Assembly: GCA_030685235.1 (NCBI GenBank)
Contig: MU839161.1
Coordinates: 1-64,000, forward strand
Origin: Copromyces sp. CBS 386.78
Taxonomy: Eukaryota > Ascomycota > Sordariomycetes > Sordariales > Sordariaceae
Length of the DNA: 64,000 nt
Reading direction: 5' to 3'
Shown one piece after another: positions 44,795 through 55,285 of this stretch; position 1 is the stretch's first letter; every line of letters starts with the position of its first letter. The notes under the pieces are model-generated. The model made no database searches. It had not been told where the DNA came from and saw nothing but the letters and a program-made list of their open reading frames with translations. A program made the translations under genes and the position numbers.

Positions 44795-47672
44795 ATGTCT
44801 CAACGACTGCACAATACGAAGGGTTGGGAAGACGATAAGGGCCAAGAGCAGTCTCGCTCTGCATTTCTGCAACAAATCCCCGCCGCCACCGTTATGTCCG
44901 CTACCCGTATGCTCGCCCTCCGGCTCCCAGCCGCTCCAACCACCGGTTCCGCCGATACAAAGACGTCCGCCAGCGTCCAAAGCCTGAAGCAGGTGGAAGT
45001 AGGCTTACTTCTTTTCCCCCTACGATATGTCAGAATAACGCTAACACCTATAAAGTATCTGTATTACAACGTTCGCATGTCACCTGGCTATATTCGCTTG
45101 CTTCAACTATTGCCGTCTGAAAACGAGGACGCCGCAATACACTGTCGGCTCTTCTGCACCGCATTGGACTTAAAAGGCACCACATTAGACTCAAAAGGCA
45201 CTCGTCCGTACGAGGCCTTATCTTACGTGTGGGGCTCTGAGGACAAGCCTTGTTCCATCTCTACAAACGGGTGCGACTTGCCCGTCGGAGAAAACCTTCA
45301 CGCAGCGCTGTTATATCTTCGAGATCAGTCCATTGAACGAACTATATGGATAGATGCCATTTGCATCAACCAAGATGACGAAGAAGAAAAAGGACACCAA
45401 GTTCAATCTATGGTGAAGATCTACGCTAAAGCAAATCGCGTAATTGTTTGGCTTGGAGAAGAGGCAGCCGGTAGCGACCAAGCACTCGAAGAAATACGCA
45501 TCGCAGCCAAGCGCGACCAAGCACCCGAAGAAATACGCATCACAGCCGAGCTGTCTACAAGACCATTAGATAATAAAGCAGGAATCCTTACACTGCTTCA
45601 ACGATCGTGGTTTCAGCGCATCTGGGTAAGGAAACCGATGTCAAAGTATTATGACTAAGGAAACTAACAGATTGATGCAGGTGCTTCAGGAGGTTGCCGC
45701 GGCTCGCCATATCCTGATCAAGTGTGGTTCTGCTGAGATTGACGGATTTGCATTCTGCTCAGGCCTAAATGCATTGAACCTGTCCAATGAACTCCCTGCA
45801 GACCTGTGGGCTCAAATCCTTTCAGTAACCTACCTCATAAGAGGCGCAATCTTCCGGCCTAAATACGCGACTAGTCAGTCAGACAACTTTTCTCTTGACA
45901 TACGCCCTCTGGGTGAACTGATAGAGATGTACCACACTCGCAAAGCTACGAAACGTCGTGATAAAGTATATGCCTTACTCGGTATGAGCTCTGATAATCC
46001 AATCGCAGCAGGATTATTTGCCGACTACAAGATTTCATGGAAATAACTCTTTAAAAAACTCATCCACTTCTTCCTATCTGAATTGGTCTCTGTAGACGGC
46101 CTTTCGGACGATAAGGAGAATGCCGTTATTGAGGGCAAGGGCTGCATTCTTGGCGAAGTGTCCTCGGTCAAGAGAAATGCTATTTGGAAAGACAGACAAG
46201 ATGTGGCCATTACTTGGAGGAATGCCCCCAGCTATATTTGCGTGAAGGAAGCATGGGGCTTTTGCTGGACCCTACCGACCACGGTAAAATCCGTCCAAAA
46301 AGGAGATGTCATCTGCTTTCTTCAAGGAGCGTCGAGACCTACGATCCTCAGGCTATACAACGATCACTGGGCGGTTATAATGATTGCAGTTTCTCCAGCA
46401 GGCAATTCACAAGCTACGACCGGAGATATCAAACAATTAATAACAATCTTTCCACATAATTTTCTACTTATCTGGGATTGCGATATAGATCCAAACAAGC
46501 AGCAAGATAAAAACAACCACAACTACTTTGCAAACATTCCAAAGCATTCAAAGACAGGGTTGGAAGGGTGTCGAAATGCGGTGACTAGGATACGGAATGT
46601 CAGATTGGCATTACAAGAGGTTAAACAGTATGGAGTTGCAGTGAAGAATCTTCGGGAAGAAACGGCGGTTCTTGAGAGGGCATTGAGGAGCATGAGCAAC
46701 CTAAAAAAGACTTGCCTAGGTCCCGAGGATTCAGAAAAGGAAGATGCAAAGGAAACAATGGTAAATCAACTTATTGAGGACAAGGGCCAATGGACGCTTC
46801 TATGCTTAGTGGCAGGAAACGGGCATGAGACGGTTGTAAAATTGCTTCTCGATACCGGCAAGGTCAACTTGCATAGGGAGGAGTTACGGACGGCGCTATG
46901 GCTTGCGGTGCAAAAAGATTATAAAGCGATCGTTAAGATGCTTTTCGATACTGGCAAGGTTGACGTAGGTGCTAAGGATGAGAGTGGACAGATAGCGCTG
47001 CATATAGCGGTAGAAAATGGGCATGAAGCGGTTGTTAAGCTACTTCTTGATACTGGCAAGGTTGACGTAGATGCTAGGGACCGGGATAGATGGACAGCGC
47101 TACATATAGCGGCGAAGAATGGGCATGAGGCGGTTGTTAAGCTGCTTCTCAATACTGGCAAGGTTGACGCAGGTGCTAAGGACCAGTATAAACGGACAAC
47201 GCTGCATTGGGCGGCAATGAATGGGCGTGAGGTGGTTGTTAAGCTGCTTCTCGATATTGGCAAGGTTGACGTAGGTGCTAAGGATAAGAATAGACAGACA
47301 GCGCTGCATTGGGCGGCAATGAATGGGCATGAAGCGGTTGTTAAGCTGCTTCTCAATACTGGCAAGGTTGACGCAAATCCTAAGGACCAGTATGAACGGA
47401 CAGCGCTACATTGGGCGGCAATAAATAGGCATGAGGCAGTTGTTAAGCTGCTTCTCGATACTGGCAAGGTTGACGCAGATGCTAAGGATATAGCTGAACG
47501 GACAGCGCTATATATGGCGACGAGGAATAGGCATGAGGCGGTTGTTAAGCTGCTTCTCGATACCGGCAAAGTTGACGCAGATCCTAAGAATGGGGCTGGA
47601 TGGACAGCGCTGCATAGGGCGGCAGAGAATGGGCATAAAGCGGTTGTTAAGCTACTCAGACTTGCATCCTAA
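44795..47672 (+). pseudogene. HET-ankyrin NLR-like gene with one in-frame stop
   Basis: Exons 44795-44998, 45056-45625 and 45681-47672 join in frame; the 57-nt first intron is itself in frame and has a CGCTAAC branch. The HET domain is clear: YEALSYVWGSE at about 120-130 and IWIDAICINQDDEE at about 165-180. The third block begins RSWFQRIWVLQEV, with the W-V junction created by splicing. At 46044-46046 a TAA interrupts, but the same frame continues (LFKKLIHFFLSELVSVDGL) for 541 more codons: a linker, a coiled coil and nine ankyrin repeats of 34 residues, nearly identical to each other (TALHWAAMNGHEAVVKLLL). CAA-to-TAA is a RIP-type change. The downstream frame has no ATG until 46379, so a second independent gene is unlikely. 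The upstream half alone could still make a 381-residue HET protein. Confidence 0.85.
46783..47672 (+). repeat. Ankyrin repeat array, 102-nt units
   Basis: Eight full units and a partial ninth follow one another. Units 3 to 8 are the most alike (for example GTTGTTAAGCTGCTTCTC recurs unchanged). Variation is concentrated at a few codons per unit, as in fungal NLR repeats shaped by unequal exchange. Confidence 0.85.
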
Positions 47673-47683
47673 GAGGTAGGCTT

Positions 47684-47744
47684 TGAGGACAACTCCACCT
47701 CGAGTCAGCCTTTCACAATCTTTCCTCCTGCAAGAATAGATCTT
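47684..47744 (+). repeat. Dispersed repeat D, copy 1
   Basis: TGAGGACAACTCCACCTCGA through AGATCTT recurs at 60999-61059 in the same orientation with four or five differences. Confidence 0.8.
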
Positions 47745-47799
47745 GGTTTACTCCCCAATCTTTATACTCCCTATTGCTTCCTATCGTATTGGGAGTCCC

Positions 47800-48093
47800 C
47801 CTGGTCGTCGTACATCTCAACAGCAACGCTGGAGGGACTGTAATAGCAATATTACGCAGAATGAATTTGCAGCAGTCAAAAGTGACAGAGCCTTCTCATA
47901 TATTCTAGCAGGCGCGGAGGGCTCCAGCAACAATGCCTCGCTTTGTGCTCAAGCTTTCGGTCGATCTTTTCAGGTCCCAGATAGTCGATATTATATCGGG
48001 GATGTGGGGTTTGACGTGCGGCAGGGAATCGTGGATTTGCAAGACTGGATGAATGAAGAAAGGAGGCTTCGCCGTACGAGGAACCCGCCCTGA
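47800..48093 (+). pseudogene. PIF/Harbinger-like DDE transposase fragment
   Basis: The frame reads RWRDCNSNITQNEFAAVK, AFSYILAGAEGSSNNAS and SFQVPDSRYYIGDVGFD. This follows the order of the HARB1-type DDE nuclease: the SQN-F-AAV start, the second strand with GxEGSxxD, and YYxxDxGF with a catalytic Asp. The residue usually Asp after GS is Asn here, and the first Asp region and the third acidic residue are absent, so it is a dead internal fragment of about 100 residues. No ATG or terminal inverted repeats were found. It lies between the HET-ankyrin gene and the right copy of direct repeat A. Confidence 0.6.
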
Positions 48094-48307
48094 AGAAGTA
48101 CTAAGTTGAAGAAATTACGGAAGTTGACTCTTCCCTTTCAGAATCTTTTGTCAATGACAATCTTCCCCGAGTCAGTCGTACCGCAGATGTTAAGTGTCTT
48201 TCTCCTTTGGAATCTTCTTATGCTAGTACAATTCGGAACGGTTCTCAGACACTTAGACACGCTCAATCTTTCAGCAGTAGATGGCGAGGACCAATTGCGA
48301 TGGAGAG

Positions 48308-48435
48308 CCCAAGTCGAGTTATAGATTGGCGCCCTGAAGTCTCTAGGTGCAGAATGCCCGGCCTCTAGAAAAGAAATGTCCTTTGGGCCATTGGCGTGTA
48401 GTTAGGAGGGAGCCGCCAGCCATCCTACGCCTGAC
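48308..48435 (+). repeat. Direct repeat A, right copy (about 128 bp)
   Basis: This is the partner of 44422-44550, same orientation. TCCTTTGGGCCATTGGCGTG is unchanged between the copies. Confidence 0.85.
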
Positions 48436-50224
48436 TTAGAATTTGCGACTTTCCATCTGGTGGAAGTCGGTGCCCTGGGCGCCCATTCAACGCGCTTCCC
48501 ATTCAACGCGCTTCCCATTCACCGGCACTCCCTTCCTGGGTATTTCGCCTGCCCTGGTTTCAGGTTTTTCTCTTCCGTTATCACCACAGAATCACAGCCC
48601 TTTTCTACATCAACTTTAGTTCGTAGGACGGCGAGGTGATTCGGTCAATCCACAACCTCCGACTCAGACTACCAGCGCGCGCCATGGTGTGATATACATA
48701 AGTAAATCGGGAAGCAGGCCGAAAGGCAACCAAACGATTAATGCCATGGTCGTCATCTTGTAACATCTTGCGAGTGTTTACGTCTGTGAGAGGAAGTTAA
48801 GCAGCCAGAAGTGAACGGGTAGCTTATCGAGCTTATCTCAACGCCGAGCATTGACCACATCCACCTCAACCTCTTAAGAACAACAGACTAAAACTGGGCA
48901 ACCAGTCTCCCACTCATATGAGGCCGCCGCCTTCTTTTCAGCCCACGCTGCCATTCGGGTGACGGATCCGAATCTCGTGCTTTTTTAAATTTTACCGCCG
49001 GATGGTGCCGTCTCAATCAGCCTGAGGCTATCTGTCACCAAGTTGCCGACGCCGTCAAGGTCCGCTTTTCTGGGGCGCAACCCCACTAGCCGCCAATGGG
49101 AAAGGCGATATAGCTTGGATGTGAGTGCCTGCTGCTGCTGGCGGGCAACCCCCGAGAGCGGCTCCAGCGACTGACCGACTGCCTCTCCCGGAGGAGCAAA
49201 GACGACCGAGCCCCGGGACCCTCCGAAACACCGTCTCGATGCAAAGATACTCCACCATCACCGACGCCGCCGCAATCAGCGCAACAGTCAACGGCCCCAA
49301 CACCTTGAGAACTTTGTCTGCCTTGTCTCCTCGCTTCCTCTCTGTTTAGTACCAACGTCGAGGGCCCACCGACATCATTTCGCTCTTCCCGTCAACCCTT
49401 TTTTTTTTTTCCCCCGAGTCCTCCTTAGGTCGTTAACTCTGTGTAACCCACACCACTTCAGATGTGTTCTTAGATGAGAAAGGAGAGAGCAAAACGTGCG
49501 TTCCAAGGTGTATTAGGCATCAAAACCAGGCCCCATAATTTGCCATCGTTAAGCGCCCAAGACACAGCCGCAGCCCCACTCCGTTATGAGCTACCGCACA
49601 TTTCTATCGAAACGATTTATCCTCGCGCTATAAGGCCAATCATATCTTGAGAAGTGCCTTCAGACTAATGCCTCAACATGCTTAGTACACTTAGTAAACT
49701 ACGTAATTGGCTAGTACACTTAAATGAGAATAGCCAGAGATGGAGAACGACTGATTCAAAATGAGGTGCGCTCCATCGGTGAATGTTCTCACTATATTTC
49801 GTGCAAAGAACGTAGTAATAGCAGCCCATGGATGCATCATCGAGTCAACGGCCTGATGGCTTCACCCGTCCCAACGGGCGCAGCGACTTCAAAGTTGCGA
49901 TAATATGCGCGCTCCGTCTCGAATTCGACGCCGTATGCCTCCTTATCGATAAGCTGTGAGACGAAGACGGCGATCAGTACGGCAAGGGAATCTCTCGTTC
50001 TTGTCTTGTTGGACGCTTAGGAATTTGCTGATTTGCTGCCCCACTCAACTCTAAAGGAAAGAGATCTACATGCAACAGCATGTATTTCAAAAATCGATAA
50101 ATGACGATCGGCCGATGAAGGGTTGGGTGATCTAACTAGGACTACGGTTCAATGACCTAGCTACGAGGAAGGATCACGGTTTGATGATCCATACGACAAA
50201 TTAATCACGATGGAAGGGCACGCA

Positions 50225-50300
50225 TGAGGAACTAGGCCAATGAAACCTGTCGTCCGTTACTCTAGCAATGTCAAGGAACGCTAATACTGCACGCGAAGCC
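50225..50300 (+). repeat. Dispersed repeat B, copy 2
   Basis: This is the direct partner of 41719-41796; ACTCTAGCAATGTCAAGGAA corresponds to ACTCTAGCAATATCAAGGAA there. Confidence 0.75.
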
Positions 50301-50606
50301 AGGCCAATCCGCTGTGACGAACGGCAGTCTGATCTAGGTAAATGGGATAGCTGAAGGTGAAGACTATCAAAAGACGTTCGGTGAAGCCAAAAGGTTCACA
50401 ATAAGTATGATAGCGTTATATTAGTCTCAATGATAATGGTTTGTTGACTACTGTCGAACTATCTGACAATCTGAGTTCTCCAGTCGTCCCTTTATATCCT
50501 GTGCCTCAATGTTGTTCTGGTGACCTTGTGATCCTGGCTCACCATTGTAGTTCTGGCTCACTTGTTGTCGAGTGTGAGCCTGGCTCACCGAGTGTCCGCC
50601 ATGAGG

Positions 50607-50632
50607 TACAAGCTACCAGGCCGCTGCTGGTA
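50607..50632 (+). repeat. Dispersed short repeat C, copy 3
   Basis: ACAAGCTACCAGGCCGCTGC matches 44349-44373 and, less well, 22846-22870. Confidence 0.5.
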
Positions 50633-51223
50633 GACGTCCACCTGCGGCCAGGTCCCGGTCTCCATTCTCCACACTGACTGCATCGCCATCAAATAACAAC
50701 AACCCTGTCCAATAGGAACCCTTCGTTGTCCACTCGTCCAGCGCCGTCGAAACTAAGGTAGACGCCTGTGGCTGTGCGAAGATGCATCCTTTGGGCTCCA
50801 TTAGGCTGCCTGAGCTGAAAGTTCCTTAATGCTTACGAGCATGGACAACTTGATAACTTCACCAGCGATTCGTGCTGGAATGCCTTTAATGGGGACAGAT
50901 GGACACTAGCCCGCACCTAAAGTATGCATCTCTTCAAATTTGGTCACGCGGGGGGATGAATGGGTGTTGGTTGTGCATTAGCTGATATACTCCTCACTTT
51001 GCCAGAGCCTCAGTTCCTCAAGTGTCTTAGATCCTTTCCGGATTACTTTTGCAGTTCATCATCCACCGATTCTAAGAAGTCTTTCTTTTCAGGCTCCTTC
51101 GCGCTCTTACACTTTCAACCATCATCACTTCGTACAGAGTTCTATCACATCATTCCCTCTCGGCTGCTCCCTTATCTGCGTCTTTAACACGCTCCCGCTA
51201 CCGGCCGACCGGTCTTCCACAAA

Positions 51224-54200
51224 ATGGCAACTGAACAGACCGATAATCCGAGGTCCCATAGCGATTACACCATAGGCTGGGTTTGCGCACTCGCCAAAGA
51301 ACAGACAGCAGCAACGGCCATGCTAGATGTCGAACATGAAGACGATCTTCCCATCCCACAAGACGACTATAACACCTACACTCGCGGTTCTATTGGAAAA
51401 CACAATGTCGTCATTGCATGTCTTCCTGAAGGCAACATCGGTACAAATGCAGCGGCAACCGTGGTGAAGGAAATGCTTAGAACCTTCCCGAGCATTAGAT
51501 TCGGCTTGATGGTTGGTATTGGGGGTGGTATCCCCAATATACTAGACCATGACGTTCGCCTCGGAGACGTTGTGGTCAGTGTGCCTCAGGATACCTATGG
51601 TGGCGTGGTTCAATGGGATTTGGGAAAGGCAGAGCAGGAAGGCTTCAGACGGACTGGATCTTTAAACCATCCGCCAAACCTTTTACTTTCAGCGGTCTCG
51701 AAGCTCAGAACACACCATGAGATGAGGGGACCTCGGATTCCGGCGTACCTTGACCAGATGGCGAAAAAATGGCCACTATTGGCTCCTAAGTACCTGAGAT
51801 CACCTACTCTCAAGGACACCTTGTTCGAACCCGACTACATTCATAAAGCACATCCCGCCAAGATTGACTGCCAGGTCTGCGATATAACCAAAGCTTTGAT
51901 CAGAAATCCAGTGGAACGAAATATGAAAATTCATTACGGGTTGATAGCATCAGGCAACCAAGTCATCAAGAACGCCAGGATACGAGATGAGCTGAATGAC
52001 AAGCTTGGTGGAAACGTTCTGTGCATTGAGATGGAAGCAGCTGGATTAATGCACAACTTCCCTTGTCTTATTATACGGGGTATTTGCGACTACGCAGACT
52101 CGCATAAAAACAAGAGGTGGCAAGAACATGCTGCTGCCGTTGCGGCTGCCTATGCAAAGGAGCTTCTAGAGGAAGTGCAACCGGCAGCTGTGAATAGAGA
52201 GCGAGCAGCAAGGGATATACCCGAGCTCAAGAATACTCTCAGTAAAGGTCAGTCACAGTTATTGGAGTCATTTTCTTTCACTACCCCAGTGTGGGCGTCT
52301 CTCCAGGGTTCGCATGTAGCTTGAACTTCCCTCAGACCTTCTTATTCTTGTCTCCTCATTCCCCCATCATCTTGTACGAAACAACTATAATAGGTCGATC
52401 GACACCATTTCCCCAACATTTCATTTTGTCAGATCCATTTTGTCACATGCATTTTGTCACACCCATTTTCTCAGATCCATTTCGTTAAATTTATTTCGTT
52501 ATATCTATTGTTTTAAATCCGTTCTGTCCTCGGTCACACACTTAGACTCGTGTAGCTTTATCCTGGAATTTATTCTGACATCAAGCTAGTTTGTGGATTA
52601 GTTAATACAACCGCAACAGCTGTGAATGGCATCCGGACTACTATCGACTCTAATGAACGGCAAAACGAAAAGTCACGGGTACTTGACTGGCTTACAGACA
52701 TCGATTTTGGACCACAGCATAGCCTTCATCGGGATAAACAACTACCAGGGACCGGTAAGTGGTTCCTCGATTCGGCCGAGTACCAAACATGGAGAGATAA
52801 GGATGTGGGGGTGCTGTTCTGTCAAGGAATCCAAGGAGCGGGAAAGACCATCTTATCTTCGATCGTTATCGAAGATTTAGCGAGTGTTTCCCGTTCTCTG
52901 GCCTGTGGAACTGAGGTCGCTTATATATACTGCGACTACAAACGCCAGGACGAGCAAACAGCCCTCGAACTTCTTTCCAGCCTCACAAAGCAGCTGTGTC
53001 TCTCAATGGAATCCTTGCCGCCGGGTGTGAGAGCGCTCCATAAGAAACACGCATCAAAGTGCACCAGGCCATCTCGTCAGGAAATGACTCAGGTGTTGGG
53101 GGAAGTCATTCAGGGCTTTACTCGAGTTTACGTTGTTGTTGACGCACTCGATGAATTGCTCGATGATGACGACCATCGAAATGCATTGGTGGACGAGCTG
53201 GACAATCTTGGACGATCTTCCCCAAACCTAAAAATATTTGTCACTTCAAGGCCACTTCTTGCAGACATCAGCCAATTCTTCTACGACGCCTCCAAAGTGG
53301 ACATATTTGCCAACCAGGATGACGTGGGGGCATATGTGGAAGGGCGGCTTTCAAAAATGCCATTCTCATCGCCGCTCCATACCAATAGAGTTCTCCAGCA
53401 AGAGGTGAAGGAGATAATATCACAAGTCGTCCGTGGAATGTAAGTTTCCGCCATAGCATTGCCTCTAGCATCATGCTAATTGCCTTTCTCCAGGTTTCTC
53501 TTGGCGCAATTATATATGGATTCACTCAGAGACAAGTGTACACCCAAAGAAGTGCGTAATGTATTGCGAGGTATGCAACATCAGAACAATACATCAAACG
53601 GCCTCTCGGTAGAGGAACGACTCTACAAAGCCTATGACGAAACCATGGCGCGAATCAATAAGCAAAAGCCGGACTTTCAGAACCTTGCGACGCAAATTCT
53701 TCTCTGGATCACGCACGCAAAACGACCTCTTTCGACAGAAGAACTCAGGCATGCCCTTGCTGTTGAGGTTGGTCGCAACGAGTTGGATGAAGACAATCTC
53801 ATTGCCAGCCTGGATGTGTCAATCTGCGCTGGATTGGCAATCGTTGACGACAAGAGCCAAGAAGTCCGTCTGGTCCATTATACTACGCAAGAATATCTGG
53901 AACAGTGCTACTTCAAATTGTCCTTAAACATAAACCCGCATAATACGATCACAGAAGTTTGTGTCACCTACCTTATGTACTCTATCTTCAAGAGCGGGCC
54001 TTGCAAAAGTAAAGGTGACGACTATATTGGGCGGATCAGAACCCACCTACTTTACTTTTACGCTGCAACCTACTGGCGACACCATGCTCGTCTCTGTTCC
54101 GAGCCCTCCAAGCTTCTTCTGGAATTCAGGAACCAGGACCGGTGGGAGGAGGACGAGAAGCTGTTTGTGCAGGTGATGGAGATGAGCAAGGCGAAGCTCG

Positions 54201-54757
54201 GGGCCGATCATCCCTCGATGCTAACGAGCATGGCCAACCTAGCGTCGACGTATAGGAGCCAAGGCCGGTGGGAGGAGGCCGAGAAGCTGGATATGCAGGT
54301 GATGGAGACTCGCAAAGTAAAGCTCGGGGCCGATCATCCCTCGACGCTGACGAGCATGGGCAACCTGGCGTCGACGTTTTGGAACCAGGGCCGGTGGGAG
54401 GAGGCCGAGAAGCTGGAGGTGCAGGTGATGGAGACGAGCAAGGCGAAGCTCGGGGCCGATCATCCCGATACGCTAACGAGTATGGCCAACCTGGCGTCGA
54501 CGTACAGGAGCCAAGGCCGGTGGGAGGAGGCCGAGAAGCTGGAGGTACAGGTGATGGAGATGAGCAAGGCGAAGCTCGGGGCCGATCATCCCTCGACGCT
54601 AACTAGCATAGCCAACCTGGCGTTGACGTATAAGAACCAAGGCCGGTGGGGGGAGGCCGAGAAGTTGGAGGTGCAGGTGATGGAGACTCGCAAGGCGAAG
54701 CTCGGGGCCGATCATCCCTCGACGCTGACGAGCATGGCCAACCTTGCTTTCACGTAG
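51224..54757 (+). CDS. PNP-NACHT-TPR NLR-like protein, ending at a TAG inside the TPR array
   Basis: This is a STAND/NLR-like regulator of the type thought to act in fungal allorecognition and immunity. Exons 51224-52247, 52620-53439 and 53494-54757 give 1035 residues. The PNP/UDP-phosphorylase-like domain (about 12-325) shows GLMVGIGGGIPN, EMEAAGLM and IRGICDYADSHKN. The NACHT domain has Walker A GIQGAGKT at about 411-418 and Walker B VYVVVDALDEL at about 511-521, then sensor-like FVTSRPL and a winged-helix-like region (HAKRPLSTEELRHALA). From about residue 830 come five nearly identical 42-residue TPR units (GRWEEAEKLEVQVM, KLGADHPSTLTSMANLA). At 54755-54757 TAG stops the frame, but coding-like sequence continues in frame to 54889 (GRYKDALALMQDCVEAQQRV). 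That tail runs into a gypsy LTR, so the original 3' end is lost. It may still be functional, as the stop leaves all domains intact. Confidence 0.88.
52423..52534 (+). repeat. 14-nt tandem repeat inside an NLR intron
   Basis: Eight head-to-tail units start at 52423: ATTTTGTCAGATCC, ATTTTGTCACATGC, ATTTTGTCACACCC, ATTTTCTCAGATCC, then progressively diverged units to 52534. They fill the middle of the 372-nt intron between the PNP and NACHT parts. Confidence 0.8.
54139..54757 (+). repeat. TPR array, 126-nt near-identical units
   Basis: Units start near 54139, 54265, 54391, 54517 and 54643. Segments such as CTCGGGGCCGATCATCC are unchanged in all five. The last unit is cut by the TAG and followed by one diverged unit. 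Confidence 0.85.
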
Positions 54758-54769
54758 AATAGTCAAGGT
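54741..54769 (+). other. Hairpin with a TAG codon in its loop
   Basis: ACCTTG (54741-54746) pairs perfectly with CAAGGT (54764-54769). The 17-base loop has the in-frame TAG at 54755-54757 in its centre. It is a candidate context for A-to-I recoding of UAG to UGG (Trp). The homologous TPR fragment has TGG at 62484-62486. This is inference from sequence only. Confidence 0.4.
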
Positions 54770-55285
54770 CGATATAAAGATGCCCTAGCGTTGATGCAAG
54801 ACTGTGTTGAGGCTCAGCAGCGAGTCCTTGGGCCTGAGCATCCTGACACGCTGTCGTCCTTGGCTACTGTGTCGGAATGGAGTAGCTAGGCTCATCAATT
54901 CTTCTGGATAAACAACTCAATATCAATCCTGAACATTGTATACCACACCATCCGTGAACGCCTGTATTACGATCCAAGCAAGCAACCAGCTTATACAATC
55001 GACCAGTACCTTTCGGCTACTACTACCGTTGTTCTTATTTCCCAGCGATATACTCCTGTACTTGTAACGGTTCGTCACACGTTGCTTACTCATCTTTTTG
55101 CACACTAGTATTCTAGGATCTGCTGCTACACCCAAAGTTTCCTCAACCAAGTTTTCCTCAACCCTCACCTTAACTCTCCCACCGTTATCATATCCGGAAT
55201 CCCGACTGGTAATCCTGCTGGAGGACCCGCTGGAGCTAGACTCCCAGGTACCGCAGTCAGAGTTCCTGGCCCCGGCACTAATGCC

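Larger units (their letters stand above)
48436..51223. other. Interval without a supportable gene, with two dispersed repeats
   Basis: No gene is seen. It has repeat B copy 2 (50225-50300), repeat C copy 3 (50607-50632), a short tandem TTCCCATTCAACGCGC at about 48482-48520 and a T-run at 49402-49412. The last 200 bases are the pyrimidine-rich leader of the NLR gene. Confidence 0.45.

Noticed and set aside
46044..46046. A-to-I editing of the HET-ANK stop
   Set aside because: The codon is TAA, which needs two edits to become Trp, and no stem encloses it; a plain RIP nonsense change is simpler.
46083..47672. Separate ankyrin gene starting after the TAA
   Set aside because: Its frame is that of the upstream HET exon, there is no ATG until 46379 and no promoter-like break; a single interrupted gene explains it better.
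44422..48435. Direct repeats considered as LTRs of one retroelement
   Set aside because: The copies lack TG..CA ends, no primer-binding site or polypurine tract adjoins them, and the interior holds a HET-ANK gene rather than gag-pol.
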